A stretch of DNA of 64,000 bases from DATFTE01 sp963840665 (GTDB taxonomy: Bacteria; Acidobacteriota; Terriglobia; Terriglobales; Acidobacteriaceae). The notes below the pieces were generated by a model that saw nothing but the letters and a program-made list of their open reading frames with translations, made no database searches and was not told the origin of the DNA. The stretch spans positions 806,001-870,000 of the forward strand of contig CAWIZO010000008.1 of NCBI GenBank assembly GCA_963840665.1, in the 5' to 3' direction. Shown here piece after piece: positions 32,794 through 42,363 of this stretch. Both the position numbers and the translations under genes were made by a program. Within the stretch, counting starts at the first letter, position 1. Each line of letters starts with the position of its first letter.

Positions 32794-34041
32794 CTACTCC
32801 TGTCTCAAGGCTTCGACCGGTTCGAGCATGGCCGCTTTACGGGCGGGATAAAGTCCGGCAATAACGCCGGCGATCGCCAAACTGCTGATGGCCAGGATTG
32901 CGGTTGTAGGCACGAGTTTGGGCGGATCAAATCCGCCTGGGCCCTGAAATTGTCCGAGGAAGGCCATAAGGCCTCCGGCAAAGCCCATACCGATCAGGCC
33001 GCTCAACAGAGTGATCGAAATTCCCTCCAGAAAAAACTGCAAAAGGATGCTGCGATTGGTGGCACCCAAGGCCTTGCGCAAGCCGATCTCGCGGGTGCGA
33101 TCACTCACGGCGACCAGCATGATGTTGATGACCCCAATCGCACCGAGAGCGAGTGTCACCATGCCGACAGTGCCGAGAAAAGTATTCATGGCGTCGAAGA
33201 TGAGGCCCATCATCTGAGCTTGCTGAACTGTGTCCCAGCCTTCGAAGGCATCGGTGTCATGGAAATCGAAGCCGTGATTGCGCGCAATAATCTTGCGGAC
33301 TTCGTCTTGCGCGATGAGGTGCTCGTCGGCGGCGCGGGGCTGATAGTTAATGAAGGAAATAGCGTCCTCAGATTCTTCTCCAGGAAGGGGGAAGTAGTCG
33401 CGCATGACCGAGAACGGAATGTAACAGCGCATGTTGGTGGAGTTGTCGTCGCCGCGTCCTACACGCTCAAGCGTACCAATGATCTGGAAACGGATGCCGT
33501 TCATCAGGATGTAAGCGCCGATGGCGGGACGCCCGGGAAAGAGATTGCGGCGCATCTCATCGCCGAGCACAATGACGTGGTGCTCCTCGGTTTCGTCGAG
33601 CCAATCGAGGTAGCGGCCCTCACGCAGAGGAAGGTAGCGGATACCACGGTACTGGGGCAGGGCTCCGGTGACTTGTCCGTTGGCAGTAGCAAATTCACTG
33701 ACCGCGTGGGTGTCGTCCTTTACCAGTACCGGTGTGGCGGCCCTAACGTGGGGAGCGTCCGTCGCGATGTCGGCGTAGTCCTTATATTTCAGCCGGTAGG
33801 TACGGGCAGAACTCATGTTTCCCTGCACCGCGGGCGCACGGCCGGGAAAGATGAACATGATGTTCTCACCGTATTGAGAGAGATTGCGCTTGTTTCCGGC
33901 GCGGAAGCCTTCGCCGAGTCCCACCAAAAGAAGAAGAGAGCCCACTCCCCATGCGATACCGAACATGGTGAGGAACGAGCGCATTTTGTGCGCCCAGAGA
34001 TTGCGGAATATCTGGGCTAGAAGATCAAGGATGCCGCGCAT
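32794..34041 (-). CDS. MacB/FtsX-type ABC permease
   Basis: 415 residues; the start is ATG 34041, which has AGGAG 4 bases before it (an in-frame ATG at 34056 overlaps this site). Same plan as its neighbour: basic N-terminus, helix MFGIAWGVGSLLLLVGLGEG, periplasmic MacB_PCD domain, and FtsX core ALGAIGVINIMLVAVSDRTR then EIGLRKALGATNRSILLQFF, ending EPVEALRQE. The two permeases are similar in length and sequence pattern and are translationally close, so a heterodimer is likely. The ATPase and periplasmic adaptor that such systems need are not adjacent. Confidence 0.92.
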   Translation of the reverse strand: MRGILDLLAQIFRNLWAHKMRSFLTMFGIAWGVGSLLLLVGLGEGFRAGNKRNLSQYGENIMFIFPGRAPAVQGNMSSARTYRLKYKDYADIATDAPHVRAATPVLVKDDTHAVSEFATANGQVTGALPQYRGIRYLPLREGRYLDWLDETEEHHVIVLGDEMRRNLFPGRPAIGAYILMNGIRFQIIGTLERVGRGDDNSTNMRCYIPFSVMRDYFPLPGEESEDAISFINYQPRAADEHLIAQDEVRKIIARNHGFDFHDTDAFEGWDTVQQAQMMGLIFDAMNTFLGTVGMVTLALGAIGVINIMLVAVSDRTREIGLRKALGATNRSILLQFFLEGISITLLSGLIGMGFAGGLMAFLGQFQGPGGFDPPKLVPTTAILAISSLAIAGVIAGLYPARKAAMLEPVEALRQE

Positions 34042-34137
34042 GAGTCTCCTAACCATGTTACTTGGACCGGGGCTGGGTGGAAAGGGTGAGCAGGAGAAGT
34101 TGTAAAAAATGGGGCATCCGGCTTCGGTCGTCGGGAA

Positions 34138-34180
34138 CTAAAGATTCCTCGTCGCTTCGCTCCTCGAAATGACAATTGTG
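34138..34180. repeat. REP-like element copy
   Basis: CTAAAGATTCCTCGTCGCTT then CGCTCCTCGAAATGACAATT, between mqnE and the permease pair. Confidence 0.7.
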
Positions 34181-34207
34181 AGAGGAAGCGGCCGGCCGAG
34201 GCTTGGG

Positions 34208-35335
34208 CTACACAGCCACTGTTACGGATGTTTCTGTGCGAGTAACCGGGCGGTAGAGGGTGTCGCGCTCGATGGGTTCGCGTCCGGCTTCAGTGATGAG
34301 GCGGATCAACTCCTGGCGCCGCATACCCTGGGGCGTTGTTGCGCCCGCATCGTGGTAAATCTTCTCTTCGATCACGGTACCGTCGATATCGTCAGCGCCA
34401 AAGCGCAGGGCGATCTGCGCAATTTTGGCGCTCATCATTTGCCAGTAGGCTTTAATGTGGGGAAAGTTGTCGAGGACCAGGCGGCTGACGGCGATCTGCT
34501 TGATATCGAGCATGCCCGTGGTCTTCGGCAGATGCTCGAGCGCGGTGTGGTCGGGATGGAACGCCAGCGGAATGAAGGTTTGGAAGCCGTGGGTTTCGTC
34601 CTGTAATGCGCGGAGTTTGAGCAAGTGGTCGACGCGGTCTTCGTCGTTTTCGACGTGTCCGTAAAGCATGGTGGCGTTCGACTTGAGACCGATCTGGTGG
34701 GCGAGTTTGGCGGTGTCGAGCCACTGGTCGCCGTCGATCTTGTGATCGCAGATGATATGACGGATGCGGTCGGCGAAGATTTCTGCGCCTCCGCCGGGGA
34801 GCGAGTCTACTCCGGCGGCTTTCAATTGCTCCAGCGTTTCTTTAATCGACAGCTTGGCGCGTTTGGATAAGTATGCGACCTCGACCATGGTGAAGGCCTT
34901 GAGATGCACTTGCGGGAAGCGCTGCTTCAATCCAGAACAGAGATCGAGGAAATATTGAAAAGGGAGGTCTGGGTGAAGGCCTCCGACGATGTGGAATTCG
35001 GTGACGGCTTCGGTGTATCCCGAGGCTGCGGTTTCGAAAGCCTCGTCGAGCGCCATGGTGTAGGAGCCGGGCGCGTCTTTCTTGCGCCCGAAGGCGCAGA
35101 GGCGGCAGGCGGCGACGCAGACGTTCGTGGGATTGATATGGCGATTGACGTTGAAATAGGCTTTGTCGCCATGCAGGCGCTCGCGAACGGAATTGGCCAG
35201 CCAACCGACGGCCAGGATGTCTCCGGTACGGTAAAGAGCGAGGGCATCGTCGACGTCCAGGCGAGTGCCCTGTGCGACCTTTTCGGCGATTGGGTGGAGG
35301 CGGGCGTCGTCGGTCTGGAACGGGTGCGTTGCCAT
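34208..35335 (-). CDS. mqnE: Aminofutalosine synthase
   Basis: Radical SAM enzyme of the futalosine route to menaquinone, joining the adenosyl radical to 3-[(1-carboxyvinyl)oxy]benzoate, 375 residues. The cluster site is NPTNVCVAACRLCAFGRKKD (CxxxCxxC). Other signatures: HIVGGLHPDLPFQYFLDL, GVDSLPGGGAEIFADRIRH and SNATMLYGHVENDEDRVDHL, shared by the MqnE/MqnC/CofH group; length and the AFGRKKD segment favour MqnE. Related pathway genes in the window are the UbiA-type prenyltransferase at 36.6 kb and the UbiD-type decarboxylase at 18.2 kb. Confidence 0.92.
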   Translation of the reverse strand: MATHPFQTDDARLHPIAEKVAQGTRLDVDDALALYRTGDILAVGWLANSVRERLHGDKAYFNVNRHINPTNVCVAACRLCAFGRKKDAPGSYTMALDEAFETAASGYTEAVTEFHIVGGLHPDLPFQYFLDLCSGLKQRFPQVHLKAFTMVEVAYLSKRAKLSIKETLEQLKAAGVDSLPGGGAEIFADRIRHIICDHKIDGDQWLDTAKLAHQIGLKSNATMLYGHVENDEDRVDHLLKLRALQDETHGFQTFIPLAFHPDHTALEHLPKTTGMLDIKQIAVSRLVLDNFPHIKAYWQMMSAKIAQIALRFGADDIDGTVIEEKIYHDAGATTPQGMRRQELIRLITEAGREPIERDTLYRPVTRTETSVTVAV

Positions 35336-35383
35336 CTACTTGATGATATCGCAGGCGAAGTGACCTCGGGTAGGGTCAAACGC

Positions 35384-35415
35384 TTTGAACCGCAAAGATC
35401 GTAAAGGACGCACAG
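35384..35415. repeat. 9-base-period repeat copy
   Basis: TTTGAACCGCAAAGATCGTA then AAGGACGCACAG. It lies between mqnE and the divergent gene at 35451. Confidence 0.7.
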
Positions 35416-35450
35416 AAGACCAGTAGAATTGACTATTCCCGGAGGATTGC

Positions 35451-36584
35451 TTGAAGAATGCCTTTCTGTTAATGCCGCTGCTAGCTTGTTCGTGTTTGTT
35501 CGGGCAGAAACCGGATCCTTGCGCGGCGATCAATGCTGCCAAAGCGAAGACCTACGGATTTCTTCCCAGCAAATTGACTACGAAAGAGCGGCAGGCTAAG
35601 TCGGTGCAGATGGATTCTTTCTGGCACCTGGCAGGCGCGGACAAGACTACCGGAGCGCAATGCTTGCGCGGCTTGCTGAACGCCGAGAAGCAAGATGGAT
35701 TCTTCCTGTTTGACGGGGCTTCCCTCCTCTACAGCCTCGATCAATCACCTGAGTCGGCCAAGGTCGTGGTGGCGAGTCTGGAGCGGGCTGACATGGCGGA
35801 ATTCGAGCCGTCCGGTTATTTACGATTGCTGCTGCGGATGTCGAATGACGGCGTGGATATTGGTCCGCTGGCTGCGCGCTACTCGCAGTATCCGACGGTG
35901 AAGACTTTCATTCCGCAGCATGCTATGGATCTGGATCGGGATATGGGCGGCGTCTTGCTTTATGGAAGCATGGCACCGGAGCTGGAAGATTCGTATCTGA
36001 TCGCGGCCTTGGCGGACAAAGAGGCTTATGCTCGATCGACAGCAGCGCTGCTTCTGGCACTGAACATGACCGAGGCGAGTCTTAAGGCATTGAGCACGTT
36101 TTCGGGACTGGCGGAATTGCCCGAGGATTCTCGGAAACTGGTGCAGTCTTACCGGACGTATGAAGCTTACAAGACACCGGCCAGCCCCGCGAAATTCAGC
36201 CGGGAAGAAGTGCTTGCGTATATTGCGCAGTTGCCGCATAGCCAAGCCGAGTTCCGCGCGGCGATGCAGCGTCAGGAGGCGTACGAGAAGCAGCATCCAC
36301 AGTTGAACGTGAATGAAAAACTCCGCGATCAAGAGTTGGAGGCGGCGGTCACGAAGAAAGTGCAGGAGAGTCCGCCATTTTTTGGGGTGTCGGGGGCGGA
36401 TCGGTTTATCGAGAGCGCCATCGCGAATTTAGATGAGCGAGATCTGCCGACGATTCGCGAGGCCCGGCGCAGGTCGATCACCGGCATTTCCGATGAAGTG
36501 CTGGGGGAATATTTTGCGTACAGTCACATCATTCGAGGTGTGGTGGACCGGTTGGATTTGTATAAAGAGTACCGGTTGCATTGA
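35451..36584 (+). CDS. Exported protein of unknown function
   Basis: 377 residues from TTG 35451, chosen because CCCGGAGG is at a proper distance. The signal peptide LLMPLLACSCLFGQ ends in a possible lipobox (LLAC or SC), so it could be a lipoprotein. The mature protein is nearly all alpha-helical and may contain repeats, for instance SSLYSLDQ-like and SYLIAALADKEAYARSTAAL segments; no catalytic motif is seen. The end VVDRLDLYKEYRLH is charged. I do not recognise a family. Its neighbours, mqnE and the prenyltransferase, face the other way. Confidence 0.7.
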   Translation: MKNAFLLMPLLACSCLFGQKPDPCAAINAAKAKTYGFLPSKLTTKERQAKSVQMDSFWHLAGADKTTGAQCLRGLLNAEKQDGFFLFDGASLLYSLDQSPESAKVVVASLERADMAEFEPSGYLRLLLRMSNDGVDIGPLAARYSQYPTVKTFIPQHAMDLDRDMGGVLLYGSMAPELEDSYLIAALADKEAYARSTAALLLALNMTEASLKALSTFSGLAELPEDSRKLVQSYRTYEAYKTPASPAKFSREEVLAYIAQLPHSQAEFRAAMQRQEAYEKQHPQLNVNEKLRDQELEAAVTKKVQESPPFFGVSGADRFIESAIANLDERDLPTIREARRRSITGISDEVLGEYFAYSHIIRGVVDRLDLYKEYRLH

Positions 36585-36593
36585 GAAGCAAAA

Positions 36594-36632
36594 AGCCTTT
36601 GACCGCAGAGGGCGCAGAGGTCGCTAAGAAGA
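36594..36632. repeat. 9-base-period repeat copy
   Basis: CCTTTGACCGCAGAGGGCGC then AGAGGTCGCTAAGAAGACC, between convergent genes. Confidence 0.75.
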
Positions 36633-36637
36633 CCTAG

Positions 36638-37501
36638 TTATCTTCGGATGAGCAGGTCGGCTGCTACGAATGCGAAAAACACTACCGAAATGACGCCGTT
36701 CATGGTGAAGAAGGCGGCGTTGAGTTTTGAGAGATCGTCGTGCTTGACCAGTGAGTGTTCGTAAGCGAGCAGTAACGCGACAGCGGCAACACCTGCGATC
36801 GCTAGTTTCCCGAGACCAAACGCAACTACCAGGCTTACCAATAGAAACAACATAAGCAGGTGAAAGGCGCGGGCGATCCAGAGCGCGTTGGGGATTCCTA
36901 CGTAGCGCGGGATGGAGTGGAGTCCGGCATCTTTGTCGAAATCGTGATCCTGGCAGGCATAGAGGACGTCGAAGCCTCCGACCCAGAAAGTGACGGCGGC
37001 CGTGAGTAGCAGCATGCGCGGGTCGTAGGAGCCTCGCACGGCAATCCAAGCAGCGGAAGGAGCGATGCCGAGTGCGAATCCCAGTACGAGATGCGACCAA
37101 CGGGTGAAACGCTTGGTGTAGGAGTAAAGCAAAAGAACCGCCAGCGCGAGAGGGGAAAGCCAGAAAGTGAGGCGATTCAGTTGCGAGGCGGCGAGTACGA
37201 AGATTCCGCAGGAGACGAGGACGAACGTGGTGACGAATCCGGGCGTCAGTGTGCCGGCGGGAAGGGCGCGAGTGGCAGTGCGCGGGTTAGCTGCGTCGAT
37301 GGAAGCATCGGCAAGGCGATTGAAGGCCATGGCGGCAGAACGGGCGGAGACCATGGCGACGACGATCCAGAGGAGTTGATGGGCGGAAGGCCATCCGTTG
37401 GCAGCGAGCATGGCTCCGCAGAGCGCGAATGGCAGGGCGAAGATGGAGTGCTCCCACTTGATCATCTCAAGCGTGGTGCGGAGATCGTGGATGAGGGGCA
37501 C
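36638..37501 (-). CDS. mqnP: UbiA-family prenyltransferase, probable MqnP
   Basis: 287 residues from GTG 37501, with eight to nine hydrophobic segments. The first Asp-rich site is AFNRLADASIDAANPRTATR (NxxxDxxxD) and the second is DVLYACQDHDFDKDAGLHSI (DxxxD); together they bind the prenyl diphosphate through magnesium. It attaches the polyprenyl tail to an aromatic acid at the membrane. Since mqnE is close and the naphthoate of the futalosine route needs such an enzyme, an MqnP role is more likely than ubiquinone synthesis, but 4-hydroxybenzoate is not excluded. Confidence 0.88.
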   Translation of the reverse strand: MPLIHDLRTTLEMIKWEHSIFALPFALCGAMLAANGWPSAHQLLWIVVAMVSARSAAMAFNRLADASIDAANPRTATRALPAGTLTPGFVTTFVLVSCGIFVLAASQLNRLTFWLSPLALAVLLLYSYTKRFTRWSHLVLGFALGIAPSAAWIAVRGSYDPRMLLLTAAVTFWVGGFDVLYACQDHDFDKDAGLHSIPRYVGIPNALWIARAFHLLMLFLLVSLVVAFGLGKLAIAGVAAVALLLAYEHSLVKHDDLSKLNAAFFTMNGVISVVFFAFVAADLLIRR

Positions 37502-37518
37502 AACGGAATTGTAAATCA

Positions 37519-37585
37519 GGCTTCGGGCTTCGGGCTTCGGGCTTCAGGTTCGGCGTGGCCGGCGAGACGCCGGCGCTACTTACAC
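37519..37585. repeat. 7-base-period array and palindromic element
   Basis: GGCTTCG three times and GGCTTCA (37519-37546), then the GTGGCCGGCGAGACGCCGGC palindrome (37555-37574) ending GCTAC. The palindrome also occurs at 25640 and, shortened, at 31530. Confidence 0.85.
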
Positions 37586-37591
37586 GCGACG

Positions 37592-38254
37592 CTACTTTTG
37601 ATACGCTTCTTGGCCGATTAGCGGGACGAAGCGGCAAGGTTCCAGCACCGTGATGACGGGAGCGCCGTTTTTCTTTTCGACCAGTTGCAACTGCTGAGCT
37701 TCCTCGGGACCTACGGGGATCACCATGCGTCCCGTTTCTTTTAGTTGCTCGAATAGAGACGCAGGAATGTGGGGAGCGGCAGCGGAGACCACGATGGCGT
37801 CGAAGGGCGCGCGGTCCGCAAGACCTCGGCTTCCGTCTCCCGTGGTGATGGTGACATTGTTGTAACCGAGGCGGAGCAAGGCTCGCTGCGCGGCGGCGGC
37901 TAACGATGCGTGGCGTTCCACCGAGTAAACATGCTGACTGAGTTCCGCGAGGAGAGCGGTCTGGTATCCGGAGCCCGTGCCGACTTCGAGAACACGGTCG
38001 GTTGGTTGAAGCGATAAAAATTGCAGGGCGACTGCGACGATAAGAGGTTGGGAAATGGTCTGAGCTTCGCCGATCGGGATTGGGTGGTCTTCATAGGCCT
38101 CGGCGCGACGGGCAAGAGGCACAAATTCGTGACGTGGTACGCGGGACATCGCGTCGAGCACGCGCGCGCTATTGATACCGCGAGCGCGAATCTGGGTTTC
38201 TACCATGTCTAGCCGCGCTGACGTCAAAGGATCGGATTGCGGACTCGCGACCAT
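37592..38254 (-). CDS. pcm: Protein-L-isoaspartate O-methyltransferase
   Basis: 220 residues from ATG 38254; a TTG at 38317 is also in frame but its extra residues look like translated repeat DNA. The SAM-binding motif I is VLEVGTGSGYQTALLAELSQ, preceded by the family segment GEAQTISQPLIVAVALQFLS and followed by APFDAIVVSAAAPHIP. The enzyme repairs isoaspartyl damage in old proteins, with SAM as methyl donor. It lies immediately downstream of tamB on the same strand, the last member of the outer-membrane operon or separately expressed. Confidence 0.93.
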   Translation of the reverse strand: MVASPQSDPLTSARLDMVETQIRARGINSARVLDAMSRVPRHEFVPLARRAEAYEDHPIPIGEAQTISQPLIVAVALQFLSLQPTDRVLEVGTGSGYQTALLAELSQHVYSVERHASLAAAAQRALLRLGYNNVTITTGDGSRGLADRAPFDAIVVSAAAPHIPASLFEQLKETGRMVIPVGPEEAQQLQLVEKKNGAPVITVLEPCRFVPLIGQEAYQK

Positions 38255-38322
38255 CAGAGGCTCAGGATACGCCTGTTCCGGCCTAGGGAAGCCGTCGGCT
38301 GCGCTCAGGACAGGCAATGGCG

Positions 38323-41300
38323 CTACTTTTTTCGGGTGCGCAAGCGAACGTCGATGCTGACGACGCCGTTCTGATCACGGATGGCGACAATGGAGACGTT
38401 GCGCGTCACATTGTACTCCGCCTGAATGATCTGTTGGCTCGTCTGCGAAACGCTGGTGCTGTAAGTCAACGTAAGGTTGTTCGTCACTTGCTGTTCGATG
38501 GTGACCTGCGGACCGCGGGCCAGGTTGGTTTCCGTCGTGCTCAGCCCTTGTGGGTCGACCTTGATGCGGCTGACCCCGAACAACCGCTGTACGCGGTTGC
38601 TGACTGTGGCGTTGAGCGCTTCCGCGATGATGGCGCTGGAAGCGTCCTGCCCAACGGAAGACTGGCCGGACTGCTGCAGCGCGGCGGCTTCTTCCTGCGT
38701 GCGGCCGAGCGCAAGCAGCGTGATGATGTCGGCTTCGGGCAGCGGCGGTTCGGAGCGATAAGTCACGTGGAGCGCGTTGGGTTTCGTGGGATCGCCGTTG
38801 ATGGAAAGCGTCACATCGTAGTCGCGAATGCGCGTGGATGCCTGGAGATCGACGATCGGCGTTGTGGACACGGGACTGGTAAAGGTGACGTCTCCACGTT
38901 CCAGGCGGTACTTCGATCCGTTGAAGTAGGCTTCGCCTTCGAGGATGTCGGCGCGTCCCAGGACGACAGGTTTCGCGGCCGTCCCGCGGAGACGAAGGTC
39001 GGCGTCTCCCGAGAGCCGAACCACTGCCGTCTGCATTTGCAGTTCCGGGGCGGTAACGACATGGACATCGAGCTTGATGCGGTTGAGGAGAGGATTGGTT
39101 TGGGGCAGAACGGACGACTGCGCACTGCTCTCTAGGGCGGAGCCGAAATCAAAGCCGGGGGTAATGGCAAGTTTGTTCACCGTAATATCGCCGGAAAGCG
39201 TGGAGGACTGGTTACTGCCAACCCAGTGCAGGTCGGCATCTGCTGTCGAACTGACTCCCGGCGGGTAGCGAAGACGAACGCCTTGTCCGGAGACGGTGAG
39301 ATCGAAATTCAGAAGATTGTTGTAGGAGGTGGCGTAGCCTCCGAAGGTAACGAGACCTCCTCCGGTATGGGCGGTGAGGGTCTGAACCTCAAGGCGGTTC
39401 TGATTGAAAAGCAGGGTGCCGTTGATTTCGCTGAGCGCACTGGGCAAGTCGATGTACGCGACGGAGCCATTGTCGATCTGAACCTTTCCCTGAGTCAGCG
39501 GCCGGGCGATGGTTCCCCCGATGTTGGCATCGACCGTGACTACGCCCGAAGAAGTGAAGTCAGAGTTGAAGGTTTCAATCAGGTTCAGGTTCAGTTTTCC
39601 CTGCGCATGCACGTCGAGATGGTGGTCCTCGGCAAGTTCCACCGAGCCGTTCGCGGAAATATCGGTGCCCTCTCCAATCAAGTGGAATTGATCGAGTTGA
39701 AACCGTTGGCTGTTAGCCGAGAAGCGGATTGGACCGTGGTTGCGGATCTTGATGTTATCGATGTCGGCGTAAAGATCGACGACGTTGCCGGTCACGGTGA
39801 CGTCGTGAATCTTGCGAAGAGGCCCGCGCAGTTCGAGATCACCGGCAGTGGCAGAGTGTCCTATGACGCGCCCGTGTAGATAGGTCCGCAAGAACGGGTC
39901 GACATCGAGATGATCGAAGTGCAGGCTGATGGTGGAGGGAAAATCGTCACGCAGATGGATGGAACCGTCCATGTGCAACTCGGCATGCTCGAACTCAGAC
40001 TGGCCTTTGAGTGTGAGGTCTGCGCCTTGAGTTACGGCCTGGATGGTGAGGTCGCCGGCACGCTCGTGGTCAAGCGTTAGATCACGGACGTGAATGGTGG
40101 CGTTTACGGCGGGTTGGTCGATCGTTCCAGAGCCGCTAGCTGTGAAATCGGCGCGCCCTTCGACGTCGACGCGAGTGGTTTCGAGGCGAGGGATGCGAGT
40201 GAGATCGAAATTCGTTCCGGTCAAATTGAAGCGGAATGCCCGAGTCGAAGGATTGTAGGTTGCGCCTCCGGACACGTGAGCATCGTAATGAACCAGTTGA
40301 ATGTTATTGAGCTGCGCTTCTCCGCCGCTGTAATGGAAGTCGGAATCAAAATGCGAGACAGGTTCGCCATAAATGAGAGCGTCGGTGAGTTGGACGTGGC
40401 CTTCGGCATGAGGCTGAATGCGAGTTCCGCCCGCCAGCAGCGAGAGATTCATGGTCCCTGACACCGGATAGCCGTAGCCGGCAAGGGTTAGCACCTCGCC
40501 GACATCCACCTTATGCAGGTTGACGTGTGCAGTGAACGAGCTGCTATCGGTAAAAACGCCCTTTTGAAGGTTGGCGCTGCCGTCGAAGCGGACGTAGGTG
40601 TCATCGTGGTGCAACAGGCCGTTGCGAGCGGAGATCGCGCGCTCGGAAAGGAGCAGGTCGGCTTTGACGAAATCCCAGTGGATCGTCGTTTGCGGGCTGT
40701 GCTCGGTAGCGGGAAGAATGGAATCGAAGTCTTCGACTTGAAGATCGCCGGCCACGGTAGCATCGGTTAGTTTTCCAGTAGCGCTTCCGTTGAAAGCTGC
40801 GCGTCCATGCAGCGTGATGGGAATCCGAACATCGCTGCCTAACGCAGTAAGAATCGGCTGCCACTCCGCGAGGTCGGTGGTGTTCACGGAGAACTTGAGA
40901 GCCGCGCGCGAAGAAAGCGTTCCACTTGCCTGCACATGAGTGGCGCGTGTGCTGGCGTTGAATTCCGCAAGTTCGAGTTCCCCCGAAACAGCGCGGTAAG
41001 CGCCGCGGGCGTGCGCTTTCACGGGAAGATCCGTCGGCCCAACAATAGTGGGCGAAGCGAGATCGATATTGAAAGCAGTCTCGGAGTTAAGCGGCGAACC
41101 TCGCCAGCGCGCATCGAGAGTGCCGGATGCACTGCCCGCGAGGTTGAGCCGGCGGAGGGGACGTTCCCGGGTCGAAAGGGTGGTTGCCAGTTCCTTCGCC
41201 GAAATGTTCTTGAGACGCAGGTGAACGACACCCTGCTGCTCTTCTGCCTGTTTTCCCTTGGCAGGCTTCGTCTCCTTGGTGCCGCTCATCCAGTTCGTGA

Positions 41301-42363
41301 TGTCGGCGTCTCCGGTCGCAGCGCCCCCAAACAGGCGGGCATCGATCTTGGTGAGAGTGAGGCGCTGCGGAGTGACGTAGTATTCCGTGGAGACGCCCGC
41401 GTTGCGCAGGTCGACCGGTTCGTTCTTCCAATCGAAATCCTTAAGCAGCAGCCTTCCGGTGGAGGCAAAGGTATCGAGAGACCACGTGCCGTGTCCGGTG
41501 GTCTGCAGAGTGCCTCGACGCAGGTTGGGCTGGCGGACAATCGCGCCGCCTTCCATGAGGTCGATGGTGGCATCGTAGTTGGCGTTGATCTTTGGTTGGT
41601 GAAAATCATCCACGCGTCCGCTGAGCACCAAACGCGAGCGTCCTGAGGTAGCGGTGATTGACTTCACTTCCACGCTATTCTTGCTGAGGGTGAAGTGCGC
41701 CTCAGCTGTCCAGGAGATGGGGCGATAATCGGGCAGCCAGGTCTCGGCCTTCCCTAGCAAAACGTTGCTTTCATAACGCCTTCGCAGGAAAGAATAAGTC
41801 ATGTCGGCGGAGACGTCGTTCACGACGAAATCCATCGGCATCTTCTCATCGTTCCACAAGAACTCGCCGTGGCGAACTTCCAAACGATTGATGGAAACAT
41901 CGAACAGGCGCTCGACGGGATTCTCGTTGCTGACCGATTTCTCTTTCGGCTCAGGCTGGTTGGTGGAGCCGTCGGGATAAAGGATCAGATGAATGACTGG
42001 GCTTTCGAGCACGAGCGAGTCGAAGCCGAACTCAGTCCCCAGGATGGAAATGATTTTTATCTGAGCCAGCAACCGGTCGACATGGGCGTAGGGCACCTGA
42101 TTGGGGCCCTCGGTGCCGTGGACGGTAAGATCGCGAACCTCGACGCGGAGCTGAAGGGGGACAGTATGAATACTGCCAAGGTCCACCTTGCCACCAGTAA
42201 TGCGCTCAAGTTCCACCACCAGGCGCTTGCGGACCATTTGCTGGAAAGAATCGGTATTGATGTACCAGGCGGCGAATCCGACGACGAGCCAGCCAAGGCC
42301 CGTGGCGATGAGGAGATAACGCCACCACCTGCGAGGCTTCGGCTTGTCGCCGGTTTCCGTCAT
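38323..42363 (-). CDS. tamB: TamB-like translocation and assembly protein
   Basis: 1,346 residues. N-terminal helix WWRYLLIATGLGWLVVGFAA (about 13-32) anchors it in the inner membrane; the rest is a long beta-taco structure of AsmA/TamB type repeated blocks. The C-terminal 170 residues are the TamB (DUF490) domain: LQASTRIRDYDVTLSINGDP, PPLPEADIITLLALGRTQEE, LFGVSRIKVDPQ and the beta-rich end. Such proteins bridge the periplasm and move phospholipids or help assemble outer-membrane proteins. The gene overlaps the SurA-like gene by ATGA and lies in an operon with bamA, giving the functional link. Confidence 0.93.
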   Translation of the reverse strand: MTETGDKPKPRRWWRYLLIATGLGWLVVGFAAWYINTDSFQQMVRKRLVVELERITGGKVDLGSIHTVPLQLRVEVRDLTVHGTEGPNQVPYAHVDRLLAQIKIISILGTEFGFDSLVLESPVIHLILYPDGSTNQPEPKEKSVSNENPVERLFDVSINRLEVRHGEFLWNDEKMPMDFVVNDVSADMTYSFLRRRYESNVLLGKAETWLPDYRPISWTAEAHFTLSKNSVEVKSITATSGRSRLVLSGRVDDFHQPKINANYDATIDLMEGGAIVRQPNLRRGTLQTTGHGTWSLDTFASTGRLLLKDFDWKNEPVDLRNAGVSTEYYVTPQRLTLTKIDARLFGGAATGDADITNWMSGTKETKPAKGKQAEEQQGVVHLRLKNISAKELATTLSTRERPLRRLNLAGSASGTLDARWRGSPLNSETAFNIDLASPTIVGPTDLPVKAHARGAYRAVSGELELAEFNASTRATHVQASGTLSSRAALKFSVNTTDLAEWQPILTALGSDVRIPITLHGRAAFNGSATGKLTDATVAGDLQVEDFDSILPATEHSPQTTIHWDFVKADLLLSERAISARNGLLHHDDTYVRFDGSANLQKGVFTDSSSFTAHVNLHKVDVGEVLTLAGYGYPVSGTMNLSLLAGGTRIQPHAEGHVQLTDALIYGEPVSHFDSDFHYSGGEAQLNNIQLVHYDAHVSGGATYNPSTRAFRFNLTGTNFDLTRIPRLETTRVDVEGRADFTASGSGTIDQPAVNATIHVRDLTLDHERAGDLTIQAVTQGADLTLKGQSEFEHAELHMDGSIHLRDDFPSTISLHFDHLDVDPFLRTYLHGRVIGHSATAGDLELRGPLRKIHDVTVTGNVVDLYADIDNIKIRNHGPIRFSANSQRFQLDQFHLIGEGTDISANGSVELAEDHHLDVHAQGKLNLNLIETFNSDFTSSGVVTVDANIGGTIARPLTQGKVQIDNGSVAYIDLPSALSEINGTLLFNQNRLEVQTLTAHTGGGLVTFGGYATSYNNLLNFDLTVSGQGVRLRYPPGVSSTADADLHWVGSNQSSTLSGDITVNKLAITPGFDFGSALESSAQSSVLPQTNPLLNRIKLDVHVVTAPELQMQTAVVRLSGDADLRLRGTAAKPVVLGRADILEGEAYFNGSKYRLERGDVTFTSPVSTTPIVDLQASTRIRDYDVTLSINGDPTKPNALHVTYRSEPPLPEADIITLLALGRTQEEAAALQQSGQSSVGQDASSAIIAEALNATVSNRVQRLFGVSRIKVDPQGLSTTETNLARGPQVTIEQQVTNNLTLTYSTSVSQTSQQIIQAEYNVTRNVSIVAIRDQNGVVSIDVRLRTRKK

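Noticed and set aside
32950..34020. 356-codon frame on the plus strand
   Set aside because: It is antisense to a MacB-type permease with full family motifs.
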